Source of the DNA: an uncultured Alistipes sp.
GTDB lineage: Bacteria > Bacteroidota > Bacteroidia > Bacteroidales > Rikenellaceae
Assembly: GCA_910576555.1 (NCBI GenBank)
Contig: CAJTIY010000001.1
Location: 682,001-746,000 of the forward strand
DNA: 64,000 bases
Direction: 5' to 3'
The position numbers and the translations under genes are program-made. The notes beneath the pieces are model-generated. The model had not been told where the DNA came from and made no database searches. It worked only from the letters and a program-made list of their open reading frames with translations. Shown piece after piece: positions 37,778-47,062 of this stretch (position 1 is the stretch's first letter; each line of letters starts with the position of its first letter).

Positions 37778-39325
37778 TCACAGATTCCGCCGCAGGATCT
37801 CCCGCACGCGCGGATGCTCCTCGTCGGTATCGCCCACCTCCTCGCGCAGGCGGAGCAGTTCGCGCTTGAGCCGCGCGATCGGCTCGGCATAGGCCGGATC
37901 GCCGTAGGCATTGCGGTTCTCGTGCGGATCGGCCTGCAGGTCGTAGAACTCCCACGAAGGCGGCGTCGCGATGTCGTCGGAGCCGGTCATGCCGGCACAG
38001 TCGCCGTAGAAGAAGATCAGCTTGTAGCGGTCGTCGCGCACGCCCATATGCGCCGGTCGGATCTCGTGCTGCGTCCAGTAGCGGTAATACATGCTCCGCC
38101 GCCAGTCGGCAGGGGTCTCGCCCCGCAGGTTGGCACGGAAGCTCCGCCCCTGCGCACCCGCCGGCGCCTCAGCGCCGGCGTAGTCGGCCAGCAGCGAGGC
38201 GAAGTCGACGTTCAGCACGATGTCCCCGTTGCGCGTCCCGGCCGGAATCTCCTTCGGGTAGCGGATCACGAAGGGCATGCGCAACGGCTCCTCGTACATG
38301 ATCCGCTTGTCGAAGAAGCCGTGCTCGCCGAGGAAGTAGCCCTGATCCGAGACGTAGATCACCACCGTATTTTCGGCGAGCCCCTCGCGGTCGAGCGCGT
38401 CGAGCAGGCGGCCGATGTTGTCGTCGATCGTCGCACCGCAGCGCAGGTAGTCGCGCACGAGTTTCTGGTAGATCGCACGCCTGTTGGCGACCGAATCGCC
38501 CTCCACACCGCGGAACGGCAGCTCGGGATAGTCCGTCCACCAGTTCTCGGGCTCTTCGTAGGCATTCCGCCAGCGCCGCGCCATCGTCTCTAGCGGCTGC
38601 CCGAGGAAGGTGCGGCCCGACGCCCCGGGACCGAACTCGAGCAGATTCTCCGGTTCGGGGAACACCACGCCGTCGTACAGGAGCGCGTTGCGCTCGGGGA
38701 AGTCGCAGGGTTCGTGCGTCGCCTTGAAGTGGCAGCAGAGCAGGAAGGGACGCGTCGTGTCGCGCTCCTCGATCCAGCGGATCGCCTTGTCGGCGACCAG
38801 ATCGGTCGAGAAGCCCCGTTCAGGGATGCCGCCCACCCCTTCCGTGTCGTCGATCCACGTCTCGGGAGTCTTGAACAGCGGATCGCGGTAGGTGCCCTGA
38901 TCGTAGAAGACGCTGTAGCGGTCGAAGCCCGACGGCTCGCGCTTCAGGTGCCACTTGCCCACCAGCGCCGTACCGTAGCCCGCATCCCGCAACCGCTTGG
39001 CGATGTTGTCCAGCGCCGGGTCGAGCGCGTCGTCGAGCGTGTAGACGCCGTTGCGGTGGCTGTACTGCCCCGTGAGCATCGCCGCTCGGCTCGGCACCGA
39101 AATCGAGTTGGTGCAGAAGCAGTTGTCCAGCACGCAGCCCTCGTCGGCCAGACGGCGGATGTGTTCGTTGCGCACATAGGGTGCGAGGGCGCCTCCGTAG
39201 ATGCCCCAGCTCTGCGACGTGTGGTCGTCCGAGAGGATGAACAGCACGTTGGGACGCTCCTGCGGCATCGCGGGCCCGGATGCCGCCCCTGCAGGATTCG
39301 CACCCGCAGCCGGGGCGAGCCACAC
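37778..39325 (-). CDS. S-type sulfatase, secreted
   Basis: A family S1 sulfatase of at least 515 residues. The active-site motif is SVPSRAAMLTG, so a Ser is converted to formylglycine, which requires an anaerobic maturase (anSME). Other landmarks are NVLFILSDDH (metal ligands), VGKWHLK and IYVSDQGYFLGEHGFF. It hydrolyses sulfate esters, probably from host or plant glycans. The start is odd. The listed GTG cuts a likely signal peptide short: the same frame upstream reads IKKNLFGGCAAATVWLA and begins at an ATC, nine bases after the folD stop. It ends the purine operon although its role is unrelated. Confidence 0.82.
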   Translation of the reverse strand: MWLAPAAGANPAGAASGPAMPQERPNVLFILSDDHTSQSWGIYGGALAPYVRNEHIRRLADEGCVLDNCFCTNSISVPSRAAMLTGQYSHRNGVYTLDDALDPALDNIAKRLRDAGYGTALVGKWHLKREPSGFDRYSVFYDQGTYRDPLFKTPETWIDDTEGVGGIPERGFSTDLVADKAIRWIEERDTTRPFLLCCHFKATHEPCDFPERNALLYDGVVFPEPENLLEFGPGASGRTFLGQPLETMARRWRNAYEEPENWWTDYPELPFRGVEGDSVANRRAIYQKLVRDYLRCGATIDDNIGRLLDALDREGLAENTVVIYVSDQGYFLGEHGFFDKRIMYEEPLRMPFVIRYPKEIPAGTRNGDIVLNVDFASLLADYAGAEAPAGAQGRSFRANLRGETPADWRRSMYYRYWTQHEIRPAHMGVRDDRYKLIFFYGDCAGMTGSDDIATPPSWEFYDLQADPHENRNAYGDPAYAEPIARLKRELLRLREEVGDTDEEHPRVREILRRNL

Positions 39326-39373
39326 CGTCGCTGCGGCGCAGCCGCCGAACAGATTCTTCTTGATGCCGCCTGC

Positions 39374-40231
39374 CTATTGATCCTTGCGTCGCAGGAAACA
39401 CTCGATCGTGTTCTCCATCAGGCAGCAGATGGTCATCGGTCCCACACCGCCCGGAACGGGGGTGATGACCGAAGCCTTCTCCGCGACGGCCGCGTAGTCG
39501 ACATCGCCGCACAGCTTGCCCGTCTCGGGATCGCGGTTGACGCCCACGTCGATCACCACCGTGCCCTCCGACACCATGTCGGCCGTGACGAACTTCGGAC
39601 GTCCGATCGCCACCACCAGAATCTCGGCACGGCGCGTCTCCTCCGCAAGGTCGCGCGTGCGGCTGTGGGTCATCGTCACCGTGGCGTTCTCGTCGAGCAG
39701 CAGCTTCGAGACGGGAAGCCCTACGATGTTGCTGCGGCCGATCACCACGGCGCGCTTGCCGGCGATCTCCACGTCCGCCGCCTTGAGCATCTTGACGATG
39801 CCCTTCGGCGTACAGGGCAGCGTGCAGGGCTGCTTCTGCCACAGCGCCGCCACGTTGAGCGGGTGAAACCCGTCGACATCCTTGCGCTCGTCGATCGCCG
39901 CAATGACCTTGTCCTCGTCGATATGCTTCGGCAGCGGCAGCTGCACGAGGATGCCGTCGACCCCGTCGTCGGCATTCAGCTCGGCGATGATTCCGAGCAG
40001 CTCCTCCTCGGCAATGGTCGCCGGCTTGCGGATCGTCGTATTGCGGATCCCCACCTCGGCCGAGGCCTTCGCCTTGCCCGTGACGTAGCTGACGCTGCCC
40101 GGGTCCTCGCCCACGAGGATCACCGCCAGATGGGGCACGCGTCCGTATCGGGCGGGGAAGGTCGCCACCTCCGCCGCCATCTCGGCCTTCAGCCGGGCCG
40201 ACAGTTCTTTACCGCTGATTATTTTCGCCAT
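39374..40231 (-). CDS. folD: Methylenetetrahydrofolate dehydrogenase/cyclohydrolase
   Basis: A 285-residue bifunctional enzyme that makes 10-formyl-tetrahydrofolate from methylene-tetrahydrofolate with NADP. The catalytic Lys is in SYVTGKAKASAEVGI, followed by GILVQLPLPKHID and the end PVPGGVGPMTICCLMENT. The length is normal. It lies 15 bp downstream of purD, and 10-formyl-THF is the cofactor of PurN and PurH in the same operon, a sensible functional grouping. The downstream sulfatase gene is in the same frame, separated from folD by its stop codon only. Confidence 0.96.
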   Translation of the reverse strand: MAKIISGKELSARLKAEMAAEVATFPARYGRVPHLAVILVGEDPGSVSYVTGKAKASAEVGIRNTTIRKPATIAEEELLGIIAELNADDGVDGILVQLPLPKHIDEDKVIAAIDERKDVDGFHPLNVAALWQKQPCTLPCTPKGIVKMLKAADVEIAGKRAVVIGRSNIVGLPVSKLLLDENATVTMTHSRTRDLAEETRRAEILVVAIGRPKFVTADMVSEGTVVIDVGVNRDPETGKLCGDVDYAAVAEKASVITPVPGGVGPMTICCLMENTIECFLRRKDQ

Positions 40232-40246
40232 ATTCCGTATTCGTTT

Positions 40247-41494
40247 TTATTCGTCCAATGCCCAGTGCCCGATGTCGGTGCGGTGGAAAAGATTGTCGCA
40301 CTCGATGCGCGCCACGTCGGCCAGAGCCCGCTCGCGCGCCTCGGCGAGCGTGGCGCCCCGACCGACCACGAAGAGCACGCGGCCGCCCGCGGTCACGATC
40401 CGATCGCCGTCGGCCTTCGTGCCCATGTGGTAAACCGTCCCTTCGACGCGGTCGAGCCCCCCGATCGCATGTCCCTTCTCGTAATCGCCCGGATAACCCT
40501 TCGAGGCAAGTACGATGCCCAGCGTGGCGAAGTCGTGCCACTCGAGCTGCGCATCGCGGCCGTCGGCCACGGCGCAGAAGATGTCGACGATGTCGCTCTT
40601 CAGGCGCGGGAGGACCACCTCGGTCTCGGGGTCGCCGAAGCGGGCGTTGAACTCGATCACTTCGATGCCGCGCGACGTCTTCATCAGACCGCCGTACAAC
40701 ACGCCCTCGAACGGACACCCCTCCTCGACCATCGCCGCGGCCATCGGGCGCATGATCCGCTCCACGGCATAGCGTTCGTCCTCGGCCGTGATGAAGGGCA
40801 GCGGCGAGTAGGCGCCCATGCCGCCCGTGTTGGGACCTTCGTCGCCGTCGTAGGCGCGCTTGTGGTCCTGCGAGAGGACCATCGGCCACACGCGACGGCC
40901 CGAGACGAAGCAGAGGAGCGAGAATTCGGGCCCCTCGAGGTAATCCTCGACGACCACCTTGCCCTCGCCGAACTTGTCGTCGAGCAGCATGTCGCGCAGC
41001 GCGGCGTCGGCCTCCTCCATCGTGCGGGCGATCACCACGCCCTTGCCGGCAGCCAAACCGTCGTACTTGAGCACCGCAGGCATGGGACGTCCTGCGACGT
41101 AGGCCTTCGCCTCGGCATAGTCGGTGAAGGCGCGGAACCCCGCCGTGGGAATGCCGTACTTGGCCATCAGGCGCTTGGCGAACTCCTTCGACGACTCGAT
41201 GCGCGCCGCGGCCTTCGTGGGCCCGAAGATCCGCAGCCCCGCGGCCTTGAACGCATCGACAACGCCCGCCGCCAGTGCCGATTCGGGCCCTACGACCGTG
41301 AGGCCGATGCCCTCCGCCGCGGCGAAGTCGCGCAGGCGCTCCACCTCCGTATCCTTGATGGCGACGCACTCGGCCTGCTGCGCGATGCCCGCATTGCCGG
41401 GGGCGCAGAAGAGCTTGTCGACCTGCGGCGAACGCGACAGCGCATCGACGATGGCGTGCTCGCGGCCGCCGGAACCTATAACCAGAACTTTCAT
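40247..41494 (-). CDS. purD: Phosphoribosylamine-glycine ligase
   Basis: A 415-residue ATP-grasp enzyme that makes GAR from phosphoribosylamine and glycine. The start giving MKVLVIGSGGREHAI is the standard GARS N-terminus; upstream frame sequence is spacer. The ATP-grasp core shows PAVLKYDGLAAGKGV, the strand VVEDYLEGPEFSLL, GPNTGGMGAYSPLP and the metal site IEFNARFGDPE. It is in the purine operon, with a 141-bp gap to purH, the longest gap inside it, in which I see no clear promoter or terminator. Confidence 0.96.
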   Translation of the reverse strand: MKVLVIGSGGREHAIVDALSRSPQVDKLFCAPGNAGIAQQAECVAIKDTEVERLRDFAAAEGIGLTVVGPESALAAGVVDAFKAAGLRIFGPTKAAARIESSKEFAKRLMAKYGIPTAGFRAFTDYAEAKAYVAGRPMPAVLKYDGLAAGKGVVIARTMEEADAALRDMLLDDKFGEGKVVVEDYLEGPEFSLLCFVSGRRVWPMVLSQDHKRAYDGDEGPNTGGMGAYSPLPFITAEDERYAVERIMRPMAAAMVEEGCPFEGVLYGGLMKTSRGIEVIEFNARFGDPETEVVLPRLKSDIVDIFCAVADGRDAQLEWHDFATLGIVLASKGYPGDYEKGHAIGGLDRVEGTVYHMGTKADGDRIVTAGGRVLFVVGRGATLAEARERALADVARIECDNLFHRTDIGHWALDE

Positions 41495-41635
41495 AGTTTT
41501 TGCCTTATTAGATGCTATCCGATTTTCGCGGTGCGGATTCCGTCTCGACGAAATCCGGCCCGGACGGATCATAGCAGCCCGTTTCCCGTTCGAGCCGGAT
41601 AGGACGAAGCGAAAAACGCCCGCAAGGGTCGAAAA

Positions 41636-43165
41636 TCAATGCTTGAAGTGGCGTTCGCCGACGAAGCACATCGCGATGCCGCATGCGTCGGCCTTGCGGA
41701 TCGAATCTTCGTCGCGCACCGAACCGCCGGGCTGGGCGATCGCCGCCACGCCGTACTCCGCGGCCAGCGTCACGCAGTCGTCGAAGGGAAAGAAGCCGTC
41801 CGAAGCCAGCACCAGCCCCTCCGTCACGCCCGCGGCACGCGCCTGCTCGAGGGCGAGCTCGGCCGAGCCGATGCGGTTCATCTGGCCGGCGCCGACACCC
41901 AGCGTGCGGCCGTCCTTCACCGCGACGATGGCGTTCGACTTCACGTGCTTGACGATGCGCCAGCCGAAGTCGAGATCGGCGAGCTGCGCATCGGTAGGCT
42001 TCGCCTCCGTCACGCACATGTCGGCCGCGACGGACTTCGTCTCCACGTCGAGCTCCTGCACGAGCAGACCGCCGTTGACGCTCACATACTGCCGGGGACG
42101 GCGCTCGTCGCGCGTCATGTCGACCTCCAGCAGACGGAGGTTCTTCTTCGTGCCCAGCACCTCGAGAGCGCCCTCTTCGAACTTCGGGGCCATGATGATC
42201 TCGAGGAAGATCGGCTTCATCGCCTCGGCGGCCTCGCGCGTCACGGGACGGTTCGTCGCCACGATGCCGCCGAAGATCGAGACCTTGTCGGCCTCGTAGG
42301 CCTTCGTCCACGCGTCGAGCACGTCCGTGCCGACCGCCGCACCGCAGGGGTTCATATGCTTGAGGCCCACGCAGAAGGGCTCGTCGAACTCGCGGACGAT
42401 CGAGAGCGCCGCATTGGCGTCCTGAATGTTGTTGTAGGAGAGCTCCTTGCCGCCCAGCTGCTTGGCGAAGGCCAGCGAATAGGGCGTCGCGGCCCCCTCG
42501 CGGTAGAACTTCGCGCTCTGGTGCGGATTCTCGCCGTAGCGCAGCGGCTGCACGAGGTCGAACTCGAGGAAGAGCTTTTCGTCGAGCCCCGCCTGCGCCC
42601 GCATGTAGGTGGCGATCATGGCGTCGTACTGGGCCGTATGGGTATAGGCTTTGGCCGAGAGTTTCAGCCGCGTGGCCTTTTCGGTGTTGCCGCCGGCGCG
42701 GATCTCCGAGAGGATCTGCGCATAGTCCGCAGGATCGCACACGACCGTCACGTCGACCCAGTTCTTGGCGGCCGAACGCAGCATCGAGGGGCCGCCGATG
42801 TCGATGTTCTCGATGGCGTCCTCCATCTCGACGCCGGGTTTGGCGATCGTCTCGCGGAACGGATAGAGGTTGACGCAGACCATGTCGATGAACTCGATCC
42901 GGTTCTCCCGGAGCGCCTTCAGATGCTCGGGATCGTCGCGGCGAGCCAGCAGACCGCCGTGGACGTTGGGATGGAGGGTCTTCACGCGACCGTCGCAGAT
43001 CTCGGGGAAGCCCGTTACGTCGCTGATGTTGATCACCTCGACACCGCTGTCGCGCAGCAGCTTCATCGTGCCGCCCGTGGCGATCACCTCCCAGCCCAGC
43101 TCGCGCAGGCCCTTCGCAAAGTCAACGACGCCCGTTTTGTCGCTGACGCTTATCAATGCACGCAT
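41636..43165 (-). CDS. purH: AICAR transformylase/IMP cyclohydrolase
   Basis: A 509-residue bifunctional enzyme for the last two steps to IMP. The N-terminal MGS-like cyclohydrolase domain begins ALISVSDKTGVVDFAKG with DGRVKTLHPNVHGGLL. The C-terminal transformylase has PLRYGENPHQSA and the catalytic segment GLKHMNPCGAA, and ends with EDSIRKADACGIAM. Length and motifs are complete. It uses 10-formyl-THF, which the FolD of the same operon supplies. It is 108 bp downstream of purN. Confidence 0.96.
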   Translation of the reverse strand: MRALISVSDKTGVVDFAKGLRELGWEVIATGGTMKLLRDSGVEVINISDVTGFPEICDGRVKTLHPNVHGGLLARRDDPEHLKALRENRIEFIDMVCVNLYPFRETIAKPGVEMEDAIENIDIGGPSMLRSAAKNWVDVTVVCDPADYAQILSEIRAGGNTEKATRLKLSAKAYTHTAQYDAMIATYMRAQAGLDEKLFLEFDLVQPLRYGENPHQSAKFYREGAATPYSLAFAKQLGGKELSYNNIQDANAALSIVREFDEPFCVGLKHMNPCGAAVGTDVLDAWTKAYEADKVSIFGGIVATNRPVTREAAEAMKPIFLEIIMAPKFEEGALEVLGTKKNLRLLEVDMTRDERRPRQYVSVNGGLLVQELDVETKSVAADMCVTEAKPTDAQLADLDFGWRIVKHVKSNAIVAVKDGRTLGVGAGQMNRIGSAELALEQARAAGVTEGLVLASDGFFPFDDCVTLAAEYGVAAIAQPGGSVRDEDSIRKADACGIAMCFVGERHFKH

Positions 43166-43273
43166 ATTATCAATTTTTTTACGAATTCACACATTTACAA
43201 TCGGTTGCCCCGCAACCCGCGCCGCAGCCCCTGCGGACCGCACCCGCCGTCGCCCGGCATGCGCAACCCGCGA

Positions 43274-43834
43274 TCACGGCAGCAGACGCCGGATCGTCTC
43301 CACATACAGCGGATGCTCCACGGCATGGACCAGCGCCTCCAGCTCGGCGATGTCGTCGCCCTCGTATTCGAAGGCGCGCTGGGCGAGGATCCGCCCGCCG
43401 TCGAGCGTCGCATCGACGCGATGGATCGTCACGCCGAAGACCTTGACGCCGTATGCGAACGCCTGCTCGATGGCACGCGCCCCGCGGAAAGCCGGCAGCA
43501 GCGAGGGGTGGACGTTGACGATCCGCCCCTCGTAGGCGCCCAGCAGCACGTCGCCGACGATGCGCATATAGCCCGCGAGGCAGACCAGCTCGACCCCGGC
43601 GGCATCGAGCCGCCGGACGATCTCGCGCTCGTAGTCGGCCTTCGAGGCCCACTCCTTCGCCGCGAAGACGAACGACTCCACGCCGTGGGCCGCAGCCCGC
43701 TCCACGACCCGGGCACCGGGCCGGTCGCAGACCATGAGCACCACTTCGGCATGCAGCGCTCCCCGCTCGCAGGCCGCGACGATGGCCTCGAAATTCGAGC
43801 CCTCGCCGCTGGCGAAAATAGCAATCCGGTGCAC
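43274..43834 (-). CDS. purN: Phosphoribosylglycinamide formyltransferase
   Basis: A 186-residue enzyme, the usual length, that formylates GAR with 10-formyl-THF. It starts with IAIFASGEGSNFEAIV, the phosphate-binding turn, and has LAGYMRIVGDVLL, the catalytic His/Asn region IVNVHPSLLPAFRG, VFGVTIHRVDATLDGG and DGGRILAQ. The gap to purM upstream is 4 bp, so translation is probably coupled. Confidence 0.95.
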   Translation of the reverse strand: MHRIAIFASGEGSNFEAIVAACERGALHAEVVLMVCDRPGARVVERAAAHGVESFVFAAKEWASKADYEREIVRRLDAAGVELVCLAGYMRIVGDVLLGAYEGRIVNVHPSLLPAFRGARAIEQAFAYGVKVFGVTIHRVDATLDGGRILAQRAFEYEGDDIAELEALVHAVEHPLYVETIRRLLP

Positions 43835-43838
43835 GGCG

Positions 43839-44864
43839 CTACCGGATGACGACGCCCTCCGTATCGGTTACGCGGCCGATGACCGAAGCCCGCTCGCCCT
43901 GCTCGGCGAGGATTCGGATCGCCTCGTCGGCCTGCGACGCGTCGAGCGCCACGACCATGCCGATACCCATGTTGAAGATGTTGAACATCTCGCGATGGGG
44001 CACCTTGCCGTACTTTTCGAGGAAGCGGAACACCGGGAGGATCTCCCACGTTCCCTCCTCGATCTCGAGGCCCTGACCTTCGCGCAGGATGCGGGGGATG
44101 TTCTCGTCGAAACCGCCGCCCGTGATGTGGCTGATGCCGTGGACGTCGCAGCGGCGGATCACCTCCAGCACCGGCCGCACGTAGATCTTCGTCGGGGTGA
44201 GCAGCACCTCGCCCAGCAGTTTGTCCGACAGTTCGGGATAGGAGCGGTGCAGGTCGAGGCCGTTGTCGGCGACGATCTTGCGCACGAGGCTGAAGCCGTT
44301 GGAGTGCACGCCGCTCGACGCGATGCCGACCAGCACGTCGCCCGCGGCGACCTTCGAGCCGTCGATGAGCTTCTTCTTCTCGACGACGCCCACCGTGAAG
44401 CCGGCGATGTCGTACTCGCCGTCGGCGTACATGCCCGGCATCTCGGCCGTCTCGCCGCCCACGAGCGCGCAGCCCGCCTGACGGCAGCCCTCGGCGACGC
44501 CCGCGACGATCGCCTCGATCTTCCGGGGTTCGTTGTGTCCCACGGCCACGTAGTCGAGGAACTCCAGCGGCTCGGCGCCCTGCGCCAGCACGTCGTTGAC
44601 GCACATGGCCACGGCATCGATGCCGATCGTGTCGTGCTTGTCCATCTCGAACGCCAGCTTGAGCTTCGTGCCCACGCCGTCGGTGCCGCTCACGAGCACC
44701 GGTTCCTCGATCTTCAGCGCCGAGAGGTCGAACATCCCGCCGAAAGCGCCGATGTTGCCCATCACGCCCAAACGCGAGGTCGAAGCGACGTGTTTTTTGA
44801 TGCGTCGCACCACTTCGTATCCGGCTTCGAGGTTCACACCGGCCTTTTCATAGGATTGTGCCAT
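43839..44864 (-). CDS. purM: Phosphoribosylformylglycinamidine cyclo-ligase
   Basis: A 341-residue AIR synthetase. The start giving [16 protein letters not shown] is the family norm. Other marks are [50 protein letters not shown] and [13 protein letters not shown], all expected for the dimeric PurM fold with the ATP site. It sits 29 bp after purF and 4 bp before purN. Confidence 0.97.
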   Translation of the reverse strand: MAQSYEKAGVNLEAGYEVVRRIKKHVASTSRLGVMGNIGAFGGMFDLSALKIEEPVLVSGTDGVGTKLKLAFEMDKHDTIGIDAVAMCVNDVLAQGAEPLEFLDYVAVGHNEPRKIEAIVAGVAEGCRQAGCALVGGETAEMPGMYADGEYDIAGFTVGVVEKKKLIDGSKVAAGDVLVGIASSGVHSNGFSLVRKIVADNGLDLHRSYPELSDKLLGEVLLTPTKIYVRPVLEVIRRCDVHGISHITGGGFDENIPRILREGQGLEIEEGTWEILPVFRFLEKYGKVPHREMFNIFNMGIGMVVALDASQADEAIRILAEQGERASVIGRVTDTEGVVIR

Positions 44865-44893
44865 AACTCTTTCTTCTTTCGGTTTTTTCCTGT

Positions 44894-46309
44894 TTATTTT
44901 CCCTCCTTGTTCGCCTGCTCGACGGCCTGATAGAGCGCCGTCGGATAGCGGCCCGTGAAGCAGGCCATGCAGAGCTCCGAGCGATTGCCCGCCTTGAGCA
45001 GCGACTCGGGTGAGAGGAAGGCCAGCGAATCGGCCCCGATCTCCTCGCGGACGCCGTCGAGGTCCTTGCGGGCCGAGATCAGCTCGTCGTAGGTCGAGGT
45101 GTCGACGCCGTAGAAGCAGGGGCTGATCATCGCCGGGCTGGCGATGCGCACGTGCACCTCCGTGGCGCCGGCCTCCTTGAGCATCGTGACGATGCGCCGC
45201 GAGGTGGTGCCGCGCACGATCGAGTCGTCGACCAGCACCACGCGTTTGTCCCGCACGATGGTACGCACGGCCGAGAGCTTCATCCGCACGCCCTTCTCGC
45301 GCAGCTCCTGCGTGGGCTGGATGAAGGTGCGGCCGATGTACTTGTTCTTGATCAGACCCATCTCGTAGGGCAGACCGCTCGCCTCGGCATAGCCCATCGC
45401 GGCGCTCAAGCTCGAATCGGGCACGCCGACCACGATGTCGGCGTCGGCCGGAGCCTCCCCGTAGAGCAGGCGTCCCGACTCCTTGCGGTAGGCGTGGACG
45501 TTGCACCCCTCGATGTCGCTGTCCGGACGCGCGAAGTAGATGTACTCCATCGAGCACATCAGCGAGCGCTTGTACTGCGAATAGTCGCGGCTGCGGAGTC
45601 CCTTCTCGTCGATCGTGACGATCTCGCCCGGAGCCACGTCGCGGACCAGTTCGGCGCCGATCGCGTCGAAGGCGCACGTCTCGCTCGAGACGACCCAGCC
45701 GTCGCCCAGACGCCCGATCGCCAGCGGACGCAGGCCGTACTTGTCGCGGCAGGCGTAGATGCGGTTGGCCGTCATGATGACGAAAGCGAAGGCGCCCTCC
45801 AGCATGTTCAGCGCATCGATGATGGCATAGATGCGCGGCCGGTCGCGGAACTTGGTCTCCTTCTTGATCAAGTGGGCCAGAATCTCGCTGTCGGAGGTCG
45901 ACTGGAAGAGGCTGCCCCGGTTTTCAAGGTGGCGGCGCAGCAGCTCCGAGTTGACGATGTTGCCGTTGTGCGCCAGTGCGAAGTCGCCCGTGTTGTGGCG
46001 GAACAGAAACGGCTGGATGTTCTCGATGCCTCCGCCGCCGGCCGTCGTGTAGCGGACGTGGCCGATGGCCATATCGCCCGCGAGCTGTCCCAGCTTCGCC
46101 TCGTCGAAGACCTCCGTGACCAGACCGTTGCCCTTGATGCGATGCAGCGCGCCGTCGCCGCTGACGCTCACGATGCCGCATCCCTCCTGCCCGCGATGCT
46201 GCAGCGCATGCAGGCCGTAATAGGTGAGCGAGGCGGCGTTCGGCACTCCGAAGATGCCGAACACGCCGCACTCCTCGTGCAGTTCCCTGTCGCTGATGTG
46301 AGGCATCAT
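44894..46309 (-). CDS. purF: Amidophosphoribosyltransferase
   Basis: A 471-residue enzyme of the first committed purine step (PRPP plus glutamine to phosphoribosylamine). Two adjacent Met codons are possible starts. From the first, a 13-residue propeptide precedes Cys14 in [11 protein letters not shown], the glutaminase nucleophile exposed after self-cleavage. The C-terminal PRTase domain shows [16 protein letters not shown], the PRPP loop. Four Cys residues including SELCMACF and ISPCFYGVD could bind a 4Fe-4S cluster as in the Bacillus enzyme. The start lies one base after the purC stop. Confidence 0.96.
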   Translation of the reverse strand: MMPHISDRELHEECGVFGIFGVPNAASLTYYGLHALQHRGQEGCGIVSVSGDGALHRIKGNGLVTEVFDEAKLGQLAGDMAIGHVRYTTAGGGGIENIQPFLFRHNTGDFALAHNGNIVNSELLRRHLENRGSLFQSTSDSEILAHLIKKETKFRDRPRIYAIIDALNMLEGAFAFVIMTANRIYACRDKYGLRPLAIGRLGDGWVVSSETCAFDAIGAELVRDVAPGEIVTIDEKGLRSRDYSQYKRSLMCSMEYIYFARPDSDIEGCNVHAYRKESGRLLYGEAPADADIVVGVPDSSLSAAMGYAEASGLPYEMGLIKNKYIGRTFIQPTQELREKGVRMKLSAVRTIVRDKRVVLVDDSIVRGTTSRRIVTMLKEAGATEVHVRIASPAMISPCFYGVDTSTYDELISARKDLDGVREEIGADSLAFLSPESLLKAGNRSELCMACFTGRYPTALYQAVEQANKEGK

Positions 46310-46310
46310 G

Positions 46311-47027
46311 CTATTCCGCGATTTTACGAAGACGTGCCAGAATCTCCTCGTAAGCCTCGCGGACCTTGCCCAGATCGCGGCGGAAACGGTCCTTGTCGAG
46401 CTTCTCGTTGGTCGTGGCATCCCACAGACGGCACGTATCGGGCGACACCTCGTCGGCGAGCACGATGCGGCCGTCGGAGGTGCGGCCGAACTCGATCTTG
46501 AAGTCCACGAGATTGATGTTCATCTGCGCGAACAGCCCCTTGAGCACCTCGTTGATCTTGGCCGTCATGGCGTAGATCCGCTGCAGCTCCTCGTAGGTCA
46601 CGGCACCCAGCGCCACGGCGTGGTGATCGTTGATGAGCGGATCGCCCAGTTCGTCCTTCTTGTAGCAGATGTCGAAGATCACGTTCGAGGGTTTGGTACC
46701 CTCCTCGATGCCGAGGCGCTGCGCCATCGACCCGGCGATGATGTTGCGCACGATCACCTCCAGCGGAATGATCGTCACCTTGCGACAGACCTGATCGCGG
46801 TCGTTGATCGTCTCGATGTAGTGGGTCTCGACGCCGGCCTTGTGCAGCTCCTTGAAGATCAAGGTCGAAATGGCGTTGTTCAGCACGCCCTTGTTCTCGA
46901 TCGTCGCCTTCTTCACGTTGTTGAACGCCGTGGCGGCATCCTTGTAGTGGATGATGATCTTCTCGGGATCGTCCGTCAGAAATACCTGTTTTGCCTTGCC
47001 CTCATAGAGCATTTCGAGCTGTTTCAT
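46311..47027 (-). CDS. purC: SAICAR synthetase
   Basis: A 238-residue enzyme that joins aspartate to CAIR with ATP. It starts [16 protein letters not shown], with [17 protein letters not shown] and [28 protein letters not shown], and [14 protein letters not shown] as the standard signature near the end. The length is typical of bacterial PurC. It is 35 bp downstream of purL and is followed by purF with a single base between stop and start. Confidence 0.97.
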   Translation of the reverse strand: MKQLEMLYEGKAKQVFLTDDPEKIIIHYKDAATAFNNVKKATIENKGVLNNAISTLIFKELHKAGVETHYIETINDRDQVCRKVTIIPLEVIVRNIIAGSMAQRLGIEEGTKPSNVIFDICYKKDELGDPLINDHHAVALGAVTYEELQRIYAMTAKINEVLKGLFAQMNINLVDFKIEFGRTSDGRIVLADEVSPDTCRLWDATTNEKLDKDRFRRDLGKVREAYEEILARLRKIAE

Positions 47028-47062
47028 GATGTATTGGGTGTTTTGAGTTTATTTATATCGTA

